Of a stretch of 64,000 bases of DNA, positions 53,601 to 62,417 are shown in pieces. This DNA comes from Chryseobacterium sp. FH1 (GTDB lineage Bacteria > Bacteroidota > Bacteroidia > Flavobacteriales > Weeksellaceae). The DNA is taken from NCBI RefSeq assembly GCF_000735135.1, contig NZ_JPLZ01000007.1:62001-126000 (forward strand), written 5' to 3'. The notes below the pieces were generated by a model, which was not told the DNA's origin, did not search any database, and was given only the letters and a program-made list of their open reading frames with translations. The translations under genes were made by a program, and so were the position numbers. The stretch's first letter is position 1, and every line of letters starts with the position of its first letter.

Positions 53601-54352
53601 TAATTGAAGATTTTTGAATATTTGATAAAACCGTTAAACGCCCAATTCGCCGTGTAATACAACGATTTCACAGTGGAGAATTTCATATAATCTTTGTAAA
53701 CCAAATATTGGTCCTTCATAATGTTTGATTTGTTTCTAGAAACGCTGTTGGCGAGCATTCGGTATTTTGATAAAGTTTTTTTCAAGGGTTTTCCTTGCGG
53801 AATTTTCTTCAAAAGTTCCAGCCACATCACGTGGTCTTCGCGTTTTGTGCCTTCTGGAAAATAGAATTTCCCAACTCTTTTAGAATCGTACATTGATGCA
53901 AGCAAAGACAATCTACAAGTTTTCAAAAGATTATTAAAATTGACAATCGTATCTGCTTCAAAATCGCCTAAAACAGGATTCAGATTTTCGTCACAACGGG
54001 AATAAGTGGAGTAGGCCAATTCTGTATTTTCGGATTTCATAAAGTTGACCATTTCTTCGAGGAAATTGGGTTCCCAGAAATCATCGGCATCCAGAAATGT
54101 GATAAATCTTCCAGTCGCATTTTCCAAAGAAATATTCCTTGCGTGTCCCGCACCGCCATTTTTCTTCGCTTTGAAAACTTTGATTCGTGGGTCGTTTTGT
54201 TTTTCCAGAATTTCGACAGAATTATCTGTGGAACAATCATCGGTAATCAGCCATTCCCAATCCTGAAAAGTTTGATTGAGGACAGAACTGATGGTTTCAT
54301 TCAAATATTTTGAAGAATTGTAACTCGGTGTGATGATTGAGATTTCCGGCAC
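53600..54352 (-). CDS. Glycosyltransferase family 2
   Basis: 250 residues. 'ISIITPSYNSSKYLNETISS' (4-23), 'WLITDDCSTDNSVEIL', 'GGAGHARNISLENATGRFIT' and 'FLDADDFWEP' (DxD) define a GT-A fold. The C-terminus 'REDHVMWLELLKK' is common in O-antigen GT2 proteins. It lies in the waaA neighbourhood but on the opposite strand, with its own promoter box. Confidence 0.92.
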   Translation of the reverse strand: MPEISIITPSYNSSKYLNETISSVLNQTFQDWEWLITDDCSTDNSVEILEKQNDPRIKVFKAKKNGGAGHARNISLENATGRFITFLDADDFWEPNFLEEMVNFMKSENTELAYSTYSRCDENLNPVLGDFEADTIVNFNNLLKTCRLSLLASMYDSKRVGKFYFPEGTKREDHVMWLELLKKIPQGKPLKKTLSKYRMLANSVSRNKSNIMKDQYLVYKDYMKFSTVKSLYYTANWAFNGFIKYSKIFN

Positions 54353-54365
54353 TTGCGATTTTTTG

Positions 54366-54373
54366 CAAAGATA
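54366..54373 (-). promoter_or_regulatory. TAnnTTTG promoter box for the GT2-unknown pair
   Basis: CAAAGATA on plus (TATCTTTG on minus), 14 bases upstream of the ATG at 54352. Confidence 0.6.
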
Positions 54374-54429
54374 AAGATATAGACTTTAAGATAATAGATG
54401 AAAGATGAAAGACTTTTTGATGGTAGGAC

Positions 54430-54508
54430 ACTTCGACTCCGCTCAGTGTGACAACTCTAATACTGAACTTGTAATTCTAACAGTGTCAGTCTGAGCGGAG
54501 TCGAAGAC
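54430..54508. repeat. Dispersed palindromic repeat R1
   Basis: 'CACTTCGACTCCGCTCAGTG' and the inverse 'GTCTGAGCGGAGTCGAAGAC' about 55 bases later. Confidence 0.85.
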
Positions 54509-54544
54509 TTTATCTTTTATATGCTTCACTTCTTTTTGGATGAC

Positions 54545-54714
54545 AAATGCTGAATCGAAGCTGGAATCCGCGCCCAGGCCTGAGTGGAGCTCTTTTTATT
54601 TTTTTTGCGTTGGGAAAAGCTTAGGGAAAAATTAAAAAGCGGGAACCCTTCGACTCCGCTCAGGATAAACTACAGACGGATAAAGGCGCCCAAATAATTG
54701 TCACTGTAGACAAA
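54545..54714. repeat. Composite of degenerate R2 and half R1
   Basis: 'GGAATCCGCGCCCAGGCCTG', 'AAAAAGCGGGAACCC', 'CCCTTCGACTCCGCTCAGGA' (half R1) and 'ACGGATAAAGGCGCCCAAAT', the last being the reverse complement of the 28929 end. Fills the spacer before leuS; no gene seen. Confidence 0.7.
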
Positions 54715-54734
54715 ATGAACCGGAAAATTTAAAA

Positions 54735-54764
54735 TTGTCTATTTATTTCAAAATCTTAACTTTG
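54735..54764 (+). promoter_or_regulatory. Bacteroidota-type promoter for leuS
   Basis: TTG (54735-54737), a 19-base spacer and TAACTTTG (54757-54764), 44 bases before the leuS ATG. Confidence 0.75.
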
Positions 54765-54808
54765 TGAATCTTAAAAAAATTATTCATTACTAATTCTTAC
54801 TTTATAGA

Positions 54809-57800
54809 ATGTTTTACGACCATCAGCAGATAGAAAAAAAGTGGCAGAAATACTGGGAAGACAACCAAACTTACAAGACTTCCGACTCAACCGATAAACC
54901 GAAATTCTACGTCCTCGATATGTTTCCGTACCCATCCGGAGCGGGACTTCACGTAGGTCATCCGCTGGGATATATCGCGTCGGATATCTATGCGAGATTC
55001 AAAAGACATCAGGGTTTCAACGTTTTGCATCCGGTTGGTTATGACAGTTTTGGACTTCCTGCTGAGCAATATGCAATCCAGACTGGAACGCATCCTGCAA
55101 TTACGACGGAGCAAAATATCACGAGATACGAGGAGCAATTAAGAAAAATCGGGTTTTCATTTGACTGGAGCAGGGAAGTGAGAACTTCGGACGCTTCTTA
55201 TTATAAATGGACGCAGTGGATTTTCATTCAGTTGTTTCATTCTTGGTATAATAAAGATACGGACAAGGCAGAATCTATTGACACTTTAATCCAACATTTT
55301 GAGGAAAAAGGAACGGGAGGATTGAATGCCAATCAAAATGAGGAATTAAATTTCACTTCGAATGAATGGAAAAATAAATCTGAAATTGAGAAAGAAGAAA
55401 TGTTATTGAATTATCGTCTGGCTTTCCGTGCAGAAACGACTGTAAACTGGTGTCCGGCTCTCGGAACTGTTTTAGCGAACGACGAAATCAAAGACGGAAA
55501 ATCCGAAAGAGGTGGTTATCCTGTTTTCCAAAAGAAAATGATGCAGTGGAGTATGAGGATTTCTGCATACTCGGAAAGATTGTTGCAAGGTTTGAAAACG
55601 CTTGATTGGCCTCAACCTTTGAAAGATGCTCAGGAATATTGGATTGGAAAATCTCAGGGAGCTCAGGTAAGATTTTTGGTTAATGGTTCTCAGTTGATAG
55701 TTGATGGGAAAGAAGCCAACAACCAACAACCAACAACCAACAACTATATAGAAGTTTTTACCACAAGGCCTGACACCATTTTCGGAGCAACCTTTATGGT
55801 TTTAGCACCGGAAAATCCTTTGGTTCAAAATTTAACAACTCAGGAACAGAAAACTGAGGTTGATAATTATATAGAAGAAACTTCCAAAAAAACGGAACGT
55901 GATAGAATGGCTGACGTGAAAAACGTGAGTGGTGCTTTCACGGGAAGTTATGCTATCAATCCGTTTACTGGGAAAAACATTCCGGTTTATATTTCGGATT
56001 ATGTGTTGATGGGTTACGGAACCGGAGCTGTGATGGCGGTTCCTGCACACGACGAGCGCGACCACAGATTTGCGAAGAAATTTAATTTGGAAATCATCAA
56101 GGTTGTAGAATCTGATGTGGATGTTCAGGAAGAAGCGTACGATTCTAAGGATTCCGTTTGCGTGAATTCTGATTTCTTGAACGGCCTTAATTATAAGGAT
56201 GCGAAATCCAAAATAATAGCCGAAATCGAAAACAATGGAATTGGTCACGGAACGACGAATTACAGACAACGTGATGCGATTTTCTCCAGACAAAGATATT
56301 GGGGCGAGCCTGTTCCTATCTATTATAAGGATGGAATGCCGTACACTTTACCAAATTCCGCTTTGCCTTTGGAACTTCCTGAGGTTGAAAAATATCTGCC
56401 GACAGAAGACGGCGACCCGCCATTAGGAAATGCGAAAACTTTTGCGTGGGACGAGGCGAATCAAAAAGTGGTTGACACAGATTTGATTGATGACAAAACC
56501 GTTTTCCCATTAGAATTATCTACAATGCCGGGTTGGGCAGGAAGTTCTTGGTATTTCCTTAGATATATGGACCCGAATGATGACGAAGTTTTTGCTAAAA
56601 AAGAACTGACCGATTATTGGGGACAAGTCGATTTGTACATCGGCGGAAGCGAGCACGCAACTGGACATTTATTATATTCCCGTTTTTGGAATATGTTTTT
56701 GAAGGACAGAGGTTACATCGAACAAAATGAACCTTTCCAAAAGTTGATTAATCAAGGGATGATTTTGGGGATGAGTGCGTTTGTTTATAGAGTACAACAT
56801 TTCTTAGTTGGGATTCCAGAACATCCTTATGTCTCGAATGTATTAAATGAATTTATTTATAAAACAAAAGACCAAGTTTTTATATCAAAAAATTTAAAAG
56901 ATAAAGATTTTGAGTACGACCATTCTGACTATAAAAGTTATATTTCAAAAAGTTTAAATAAAGAATTTGACATTAATGAATTGAATAGATTTATTAAAGA
57001 GAATAAATTATTTAATACTGAGATTGAAGAATTTGGTAGTGATGAATATTTTAATCAATTTAAACAAAACGAAATTTTCATTCATACTCATTTTACTCCT
57101 ATTCACGTCGATGTTTCTTTATTAAAAGGAACAACGGACGAATTGGATACTGAAGCTTTCAAAACTTGGAGACCAGATTACGCGGATGCAGAATTTATTC
57201 TGGAAGATGGAAAATACATTACAGGTCGTGAAGTCGAAAAAATGTCCAAGTCAAAATACAATGTCGTCAATCCAGATGATATTTGTAATGAATATGGAGC
57301 AGACGGCTTAAGATTGTACGAAATGTTCCTTGGTCCATTAGAGCAATCCAAACCTTGGAACACGCAAGGTCTAAGTGGCGTTTATGGTTTCTTGAAGAAA
57401 TTCTGGAACTTGTATTTCAACGGCGATACGTTTGAAGTTTCTGATGAAGAGCCTACAAAAGCGGAATTTAAGATTCTTCATACCTTAATTAAGAAAGTGC
57501 TTTTTGATATTGAGAATTTTTCTTTCAATACCTCAGTGTCGTCATTTATGATAGCAGTCAACGAGTTACAAAAATTGAAATGCAATAAGAGAGCGATTCT
57601 GGAGCCATTGGCCGTAATAATCTCACCATATGCACCACACATCTGCGAAGAGGTATGGAATTTGCTAGGAAATAATTCGTCTATAGAGTTCGAGAAGTTT
57701 CCAATTCTTGATGAAGCTTATCTTGTAGAAGATGAGATAGATTACCCAGTAAGTTTTAACGGAAAGATGAAATTCAAAATCAAATTATCTGCTGATCTTG

Positions 57801-57919
57801 GCAAAGAAGAAGTGGAGAAAATTATTTTGGAAAATGAAGATGCAAGGAGGCACTTGGATGGGAAAACGGTGAAAAATTTCATCTTCGTTCCAAAGAAAAT
57901 CATTAATATTGTCTCATAA
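54809..57919 (+). CDS. leuS: Leucine--tRNA ligase with two insertions
   Basis: 1036 residues, longer than the ~860-950 usual for bacterial LeuRS. HIGH motif 'YPSGAGLHVGHPLGY' (41-55), CP1 editing domain 'TTRPDTIFGATFMVLAP' and 'GYGTGAVMAVPAHDERD', 'GSSWYFLRYMDPND', 'YIGGSEHATGHLLYSRFW' and KMSKS 'EKMSKSKYNVVNPD' (810-823) are all intact, so the enzyme should work. Insertion 1 (about residues 294-313) adds a Gln/Asn/Thr stretch encoded by a CAACAAC-repeat inverted element just before the editing domain. Insertion 2 (about 661-762) is an AT-rich Lys/Asn/Phe-rich block between 'MILGMSAFVYR' and 'TPIHVDVSLLKG', before KMSKS, in the region of the leucine-specific domain. The Bacteroidota-type insert 'GTGGLNANQNEELNFTSNEW' near residue 170 is normal for the phylum. 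Confidence 0.96.
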   Translation: MFYDHQQIEKKWQKYWEDNQTYKTSDSTDKPKFYVLDMFPYPSGAGLHVGHPLGYIASDIYARFKRHQGFNVLHPVGYDSFGLPAEQYAIQTGTHPAITTEQNITRYEEQLRKIGFSFDWSREVRTSDASYYKWTQWIFIQLFHSWYNKDTDKAESIDTLIQHFEEKGTGGLNANQNEELNFTSNEWKNKSEIEKEEMLLNYRLAFRAETTVNWCPALGTVLANDEIKDGKSERGGYPVFQKKMMQWSMRISAYSERLLQGLKTLDWPQPLKDAQEYWIGKSQGAQVRFLVNGSQLIVDGKEANNQQPTTNNYIEVFTTRPDTIFGATFMVLAPENPLVQNLTTQEQKTEVDNYIEETSKKTERDRMADVKNVSGAFTGSYAINPFTGKNIPVYISDYVLMGYGTGAVMAVPAHDERDHRFAKKFNLEIIKVVESDVDVQEEAYDSKDSVCVNSDFLNGLNYKDAKSKIIAEIENNGIGHGTTNYRQRDAIFSRQRYWGEPVPIYYKDGMPYTLPNSALPLELPEVEKYLPTEDGDPPLGNAKTFAWDEANQKVVDTDLIDDKTVFPLELSTMPGWAGSSWYFLRYMDPNDDEVFAKKELTDYWGQVDLYIGGSEHATGHLLYSRFWNMFLKDRGYIEQNEPFQKLINQGMILGMSAFVYRVQHFLVGIPEHPYVSNVLNEFIYKTKDQVFISKNLKDKDFEYDHSDYKSYISKSLNKEFDINELNRFIKENKLFNTEIEEFGSDEYFNQFKQNEIFIHTHFTPIHVDVSLLKGTTDELDTEAFKTWRPDYADAEFILEDGKYITGREVEKMSKSKYNVVNPDDICNEYGADGLRLYEMFLGPLEQSKPWNTQGLSGVYGFLKKFWNLYFNGDTFEVSDEEPTKAEFKILHTLIKKVLFDIENFSFNTSVSSFMIAVNELQKLKCNKRAILEPLAVIISPYAPHICEEVWNLLGNNSSIEFEKFPILDEAYLVEDEIDYPVSFNGKMKFKIKLSADLGKEEVEKIILENEDARRHLDGKTVKNFIFVPKKIINIVS
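55690..55746 (+). repeat. In-frame repeat-like insert in leuS
   Basis: 'CAGTTGATAGTTGATGGGAA' is followed by '(CAACAAC)'-type repeats ending 'CCAACAACTA'; the two halves are imperfect inverse complements (AGTTGATAGTTGATGG against CCAACAACCAACAACT). Confidence 0.75.
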
Positions 57920-58212
57920 ATAGGCATTAAAAACATCGATTTTGAATTTTAACAAAATTTATTATCTATTTATAAACGATATTATTGAATCGATTAAAAT
58001 AAAAATAACGGGCGTTTTTTGTATTTATTTTGATTGCTTCACTCAATCACATAATAAATTCATAAAATATAAGTTTAATTTTAATAATAAATCAATAGGC
58101 ACTATATTGCATTGATAAAAAAAATAAAAAGTCATATTTATTTAGTTTGCATTTTAAAATAAAATGACTTTATTTTACAGAATAAATTTAACAATTATAA
58201 TTTAGTTTTAAT

Positions 58213-59082
58213 ATGGAAATGAATGTTTCAAACAACGAGGAGCAAGTAGTTGCTAAAAAAGTAGGTGGATTAAACCCTGCGCTAATAATTCCTATCCTTA
58301 TTTTGGTGGGTGTTGCAATTTATTTATTTGTATTAGGAAATCCTGGTAACTTTAAAGCTGATCCGAGACTTAATGGTCTTGCATCTGTAGCTTTTTCTGA
58401 TTTAGAAGCCAAAGAATTACATCCTGGTGATGGTTTTATGGGTATTATCTACATGGGAGGGCCAATTGTACCAATCCTTATCTCATTTATGATTATTGTA
58501 ATCGTATTCTCTATTGAAAGAGCTTTGGCATTATCAAAAGCGGCTGGTAAAGGAAACGTTGATTCTTTCGTATTGAAAGTAAGAAGCTTGCTAAACCAAA
58601 ACAAAATTGATGAAGCAATCGAAGAGTGCGACAGACAACAAGGTTCTGTTGGAAATGTAGTGAGAGAAGGTCTTACAACTTACAAAGTTTTGGCTCACGA
58701 TACTACATTGAACAAAGAACAAAAAATGGTTGCTCTTAACAAATCAATCGAAGAAGCTACTACATTGGAAATGCCAATGCTAGAGAAAAATATGATGATT
58801 CTTTCCACTCTTGGTACTGTTGCAACTTTGGTAGCACTATTGGGAACTGTAATCGGGATGATCAAGGCATTTAGCGCATTAGGTTCAGGAGGAGGAACTC
58901 CAGATTCTGCAGCATTATCAATTGGTATCTCTGAAGCATTGATCAACACGGCATTAGGTATTGGTACATCTGCTGTAGCGATTATACTTTACAACTATTT
59001 TACTTCTAAGATTGACGGATTAACGTTCAAGATCGATGAGATCGCAATGTCAATCCAGCAGTCTTTTGCAGAATTCCACTAA
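58213..59082 (+). CDS. exbB: ExbB/TolQ/MotA-type proton channel protein
   Basis: 289 residues. An N-terminal membrane segment ('ALIIPILILVGVAIYLFVLG', 23-42), a second at about 90-108 ('IVPILISFMIIVIVFSIERA'), then the family core 'MLEKNMMILSTLGTVATLVA' with 'LLGTVIGMIKAFSALG' and 'ISEALINTALGIGTSAVAII'. It forms the proton-driven motor with ExbD to energise TonB. It is first in exbB-exbD-exbD-tonB. Confidence 0.95.
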   Translation: MEMNVSNNEEQVVAKKVGGLNPALIIPILILVGVAIYLFVLGNPGNFKADPRLNGLASVAFSDLEAKELHPGDGFMGIIYMGGPIVPILISFMIIVIVFSIERALALSKAAGKGNVDSFVLKVRSLLNQNKIDEAIEECDRQQGSVGNVVREGLTTYKVLAHDTTLNKEQKMVALNKSIEEATTLEMPMLEKNMMILSTLGTVATLVALLGTVIGMIKAFSALGSGGGTPDSAALSIGISEALINTALGIGTSAVAIILYNYFTSKIDGLTFKIDEIAMSIQQSFAEFH

Positions 59083-59162
59083 GAATTTGGCAATCACTGG
59101 AAATTTTTCTCAGATGGGAATCATTTCGAAAAACAAGAAGTTTAATAAATAAATAATTTATA

Positions 59163-59765
59163 ATGGCGAGAGTCAAACCAAAAAGACATAATATAAGGGT
59201 AGATATGACGGCGATGACCGATGTATCATTTCTACTCCTTACGTTCTTTATCCTCACGGCTCAGTTTGCAAAACCTGATGTCGAGACGATAACTACGCCA
59301 TCTTCTATCTCTCAAAAGCTTCTTCCAGATGCAAGTTTAATGACTATTTTGAGCACAACTGACGGGAAATTCTATTTCACTCCAGTTGAAAATGGAACGG
59401 AAAGAATTGCTCTGTTGGATAAAATGGGACAGAAGTATGGTATGACATTTACTGATAAGGAAAAAGTTAATTTTTCCAATGCTCAGTCAATAGGTGTTCC
59501 TATGAGTCAATTGAAAGGCTTTTTAGATTTGCCAGATGCAGAACGTAAAGCGTATAAAAGTCCAACGGGAATCCCAATGGACAGCACAAAAAAAGAATTA
59601 ATTGATTGGGTACAACAAAGTTTGGCCGTAAACCCTGATTACAAATTGGCAATCAAAGGTGATGTGGAAACTAAGTATCCTAGAGTTAAATCTTTGTTTG
59701 AAGGATTAAGAGATATTGATTATCTTAAATTCTGGTTAATAACAAGTCAGGAAACGGCGCAATAA
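59163..59765 (+). CDS. exbD: ExbD/TolR biopolymer transport protein, first copy
   Basis: 200 residues. 'RHNIRVDMTAMTDVSFLLLT' (8-27) carries the channel Asp20 in the single membrane segment; a periplasmic domain follows and ends 'LKFWLITSQETAQ'. Partner of ExbB in the inner membrane. Two exbD genes in tandem are normal in Bacteroidota. Confidence 0.93.
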   Translation: MARVKPKRHNIRVDMTAMTDVSFLLLTFFILTAQFAKPDVETITTPSSISQKLLPDASLMTILSTTDGKFYFTPVENGTERIALLDKMGQKYGMTFTDKEKVNFSNAQSIGVPMSQLKGFLDLPDAERKAYKSPTGIPMDSTKKELIDWVQQSLAVNPDYKLAIKGDVETKYPRVKSLFEGLRDIDYLKFWLITSQETAQ

Positions 59766-59772
59766 TAAAGAA

Positions 59773-60312
59773 ATGGCAGAAGTACAAGTAAAAGACAGTA
59801 GCGGGAAAGGCGGGAAGGTGCGCTCCAAGAAGCAGGTGCCTCACGTAGATTTGACTCCGATGGTGGATTTGGCGTTTCTCTTGATCACATTCTTTATGTT
59901 AGTGACCACTTTTAACAAACCGAATGTTATGGATCTTGGTTTACCAGCTAAACCAAAAGACCCTAAACAACAACCTGATACGGAAATTAAACTTAGCAAT
60001 TCTATCTCTCTTATCATAGGAAAGGATAACAAGATTTTTTATCATCAGCAAGACCAAGCAGGTCTTAACGATCAGACACTTCTTGAGACCAATTTTGACA
60101 GAGAGGGAATTAGACAAGTAGTAGAGCAAGCAAAAGCGAGAGCTGCAAATAAGGATCTGTTTACAGTCATTATTAAGCCGACGGATGATGCTATATATAA
60201 GAATTTTGTAGATATGCTAGATGAGATGGCTATTACCAAGAATGAAAGATACGGTGTGACCGATGTGAAACCTTGGGAGTTGGCTATTTATAAAAGAAAA
60301 GTTGGAGAGTAA
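59773..60312 (+). CDS. exbD: ExbD/TolR biopolymer transport protein, second copy
   Basis: 179 residues. 'VPHVDLTPMVDLAFLLITFF' (22-41) with channel Asp32; periplasmic domain ending 'VTDVKPWELAIYKRK'. It starts 7 bases after the first exbD and shares little beyond the membrane segment and the 'TVIIKPTDDAIYKNFVDMLD' strand-helix. Confidence 0.93.
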   Translation: MAEVQVKDSSGKGGKVRSKKQVPHVDLTPMVDLAFLLITFFMLVTTFNKPNVMDLGLPAKPKDPKQQPDTEIKLSNSISLIIGKDNKIFYHQQDQAGLNDQTLLETNFDREGIRQVVEQAKARAANKDLFTVIIKPTDDAIYKNFVDMLDEMAITKNERYGVTDVKPWELAIYKRKVGE

Positions 60313-60348
60313 GATCTCGCTACAAATATCATATTTAATAATATAAAA

Positions 60349-61179
60349 ATGGCAGAAGATAATGTAAATTACAGTCCCAGTCTTGACGAGATTGTATTTG
60401 AACACAGAAATAAAGAATATGGGGCGTATGATCTTAGGACTGCGTATCCAAAGATTCTTACTAGGTCTTTTTTGTTAGGTACAGCTTTCTTCCTACTTTT
60501 AGCGCTTTCACCGCTGATCTATCTTAAGATTCAACAGATGACTGCGGAAGAGACTGTGGAAGTTGATGCAAACTTGGTTGAAATTTTAGAAGATCAACCA
60601 ATTATTGAACAACCGAAGGAAGAAGAACCACCTCCACCACCTCCACCACCAAAAGAGGAGGAGAAGCAGGAAGTGATTCAAAACGTAGTGCCGGAACCAA
60701 AAAAGGCTCCAAAGATTGAAACTCCACCACCGCCAATCTCAAAAACATTGGATACTCAAACTGGACTTCAAAACCAAGAAGGTGTGAAAACACCAACTTA
60801 CACACCACCACCGCCACCACCATCAACTGGTAAAGGTGTTGTCGCTGAGGTGAAAGTGAATACCAATGAGGTGTATGACTCAGTGGATCAAAGTGCGGAA
60901 TATCCTGGAGGTTTGAACGGCGTTAGAAAGTATATTGCTGACAATGTTGACAGTTCTGGAATGGAAGGTGAAGGTCAATTGACAGTTAAACTAAGATTTA
61001 TTGTCGAGAGAGATGGAACCGTTTCTGATGTGAAGGCAACTTCAAAATCTGGAAACAGTGATTTTGATTCAGAGGCGATCAGAGTTGTAAAGAAACTTAA
61101 GAAATGGACTCCAGCTAAGAAGAATGGAGAAAATGTAAGATCTTATTACTCTATTCCAATTACAATGCAGTTCCAATAA
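60349..61179 (+). CDS. tonB: TonB energy transducer
   Basis: 276 residues. 'LDEIVFEHRNKEYGAYDLRT' precedes the membrane segment (about 42-60, 'FLLGTAFFLLLALSPLIYL'). A proline/glutamate-rich spacer ('EEEPPPPPPPPKEEEK', with further PPPPPP runs, about 85-165) spans the periplasm, and the C-terminal TonB domain 'GEGQLTVKLRFIVERDGTVS' to 'VRSYYSIPITMQFQ' contacts outer-membrane receptors. 'DQSAEYPGGLNGVRKYIADN' is the Bacteroidota-type leader into that domain. Confidence 0.95.
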   Translation: MAEDNVNYSPSLDEIVFEHRNKEYGAYDLRTAYPKILTRSFLLGTAFFLLLALSPLIYLKIQQMTAEETVEVDANLVEILEDQPIIEQPKEEEPPPPPPPPKEEEKQEVIQNVVPEPKKAPKIETPPPPISKTLDTQTGLQNQEGVKTPTYTPPPPPPSTGKGVVAEVKVNTNEVYDSVDQSAEYPGGLNGVRKYIADNVDSSGMEGEGQLTVKLRFIVERDGTVSDVKATSKSGNSDFDSEAIRVVKKLKKWTPAKKNGENVRSYYSIPITMQFQ

Positions 61180-61202
61180 GAACGCAGTTATAAATTATTA
61201 TA

Positions 61203-61236
61203 CAAAAGAGAAGTTTTTATAACTTCTCTTTTTTTA
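61203..61236 (+). terminator. Terminator after tonB
   Basis: AAGAGAAGTT / AACTTCTCTT arms with a TTTAT loop and TTTTTTT. It lies just before the promoter of the next gene. Confidence 0.88.
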
Positions 61237-61237
61237 T

Positions 61238-61245
61238 TAGATTTG
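61238..61245 (+). promoter_or_regulatory. TAnnTTTG promoter box very close to the 61250 start
   Basis: TAGATTTG ends 4 bases before the ATG at 61250, which would leave almost no 5' leader if this start is used. Confidence 0.5.
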
Positions 61246-61249
61246 TGTT

Positions 61250-61435
61250 ATGTTTAAATGGCTTTCTTTATTAGCAGGATTCATCTATATCGTTTTAGGA
61301 ATCGTTGTTATCATCTATAAGTTTTTTGTGATAGTTCTTGAACCTACTGTAGCTTATGCCTTGGGAGCATTGTTAATAGCTTACGGTGTGTTCCGAATAG
61401 CAAGAGCTGTGATGTCAATCAAAAATAATGACTAG
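61250..61435 (+). CDS. Small two-helix membrane protein
   Basis: 61 residues: helix 1 'LSLLAGFIYIVLGIVVIIY' (5-23), helix 2 'PTVAYALGALLIAYGVFRIA' (32-51), then a short polar tail. Function not recognised. Its stop (TAG 61433) is next to the PstS-like ATG at 61437, so the pair is probably translationally coupled; it sits between tonB and a periplasmic binding protein. Confidence 0.72.
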   Translation: MFKWLSLLAGFIYIVLGIVVIIYKFFVIVLEPTVAYALGALLIAYGVFRIARAVMSIKNND

Positions 61436-61436
61436 T

Positions 61437-62315
61437 ATGAAAAAACTCTTTTTCCTTCTCATAGCAATTTCTGCTATCGCATTCTCTTGTTCCAAAGAGA
61501 AGAAGCAAAAACAAGAGGTTGATATGCCTAATAAAGGTGAAATTACTATCGCAACGGATGAGTCATTCCAAAGTGTTACAGAAGCCTTAGTTGAAAGATA
61601 TATGGCGCTGTATCCAAATACAAAAATCAATCTTGTGGTAAAGAAAGAAGATCTTGGTTTTATGGACTTGTTGGATAAGAAAGCAAGGGTCGTAGTAATG
61701 TCGAGAGAATTGTCCGAAAAAGAGAAACAAGCATTTGATCAAAAAGTTAATTTACCCTGGTTGCCTGCCAAATTTGCGGCTGATGCTGTTTTGTTTGTTG
61801 TCCCCAAAGATTCACCATTAGAGTCGATATCGATGGAAGAGATTTATAAAGAACTGCAATCTGATGATAAGAAAATCATATTTGACGGAACCAATTCCAG
61901 CAATCTGAATTTTGTGGCTCAGAAGTTTAAGAAAAATCCATCCGAATTGAAATTCTCAATCATCAACGGAAATGAGAATGTTGCAGAGCAGTTGAAAAAC
62001 TATTCTGGTAAAATTGGCGTTATAAGTTATAACACCATCAGCCGTCCGTATGGAAAAGAAGCTGAAAAGCTGAGAAGTGAATTAAAGGTCCTAAAGATTA
62101 CCAAGGGCAACAAAAGTTATGAGGTGACCAATGAGAATTTGAAGAATATGTCTTATCCGTTTACAAGAGTTTTGTACTTCCTTACCAATGAATCTTATTA
62201 TGGATTAGGAAATGGATTTATTAGATTTTCCTGTCAGCAGATTGGTCAGATTGTAGTTGAAAAAGAAGGTCTTCAACCGTACCATATCTTCAATAGAGAA
62301 GTTCAAATGAAGTGA
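61437..62315 (+). CDS. PstS-like periplasmic substrate-binding lipoprotein
   Basis: 292 residues from ATG 61437 (ATG 61428, three codons earlier, overlaps the previous gene). Lipoprotein signal 'KKLFFLLIAISAIAFSCS' with lipobox Cys. The mature part has the PBP-like order 'GEITIATDESFQSVTEALVE', 'KKARVVVMSRELSEKEKQAF', 'FAADAVLFVVPKDSPLESIS' and 'YPFTRVLYFLTNE', as in phosphate-binding PstS proteins. No pstCAB genes are adjacent, so ligand uptake through a classic ABC system is not supported here; linkage to tonB is conserved-looking but unexplained. Confidence 0.85.
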   Translation: MKKLFFLLIAISAIAFSCSKEKKQKQEVDMPNKGEITIATDESFQSVTEALVERYMALYPNTKINLVVKKEDLGFMDLLDKKARVVVMSRELSEKEKQAFDQKVNLPWLPAKFAADAVLFVVPKDSPLESISMEEIYKELQSDDKKIIFDGTNSSNLNFVAQKFKKNPSELKFSIINGNENVAEQLKNYSGKIGVISYNTISRPYGKEAEKLRSELKVLKITKGNKSYEVTNENLKNMSYPFTRVLYFLTNESYYGLGNGFIRFSCQQIGQIVVEKEGLQPYHIFNREVQMK

Positions 62316-62417
62316 CATAAATTTTAATATTATTTTAACAGAAAAAACTTTTTTAATTAAAATAATGGTCTGAATATTGTCAGTCAAACCATTGATTAAT
62401 ATTTTTTTAATAAATAA

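Noticed and set aside
57920-58212. Promoter box before exbB
   Set aside because: The best candidate, TTAGTTTG at 58142-58149, misses the A of TAnnTTTG and has no upstream element; left unannotated. The 290-base spacer is otherwise plain AT-rich DNA.
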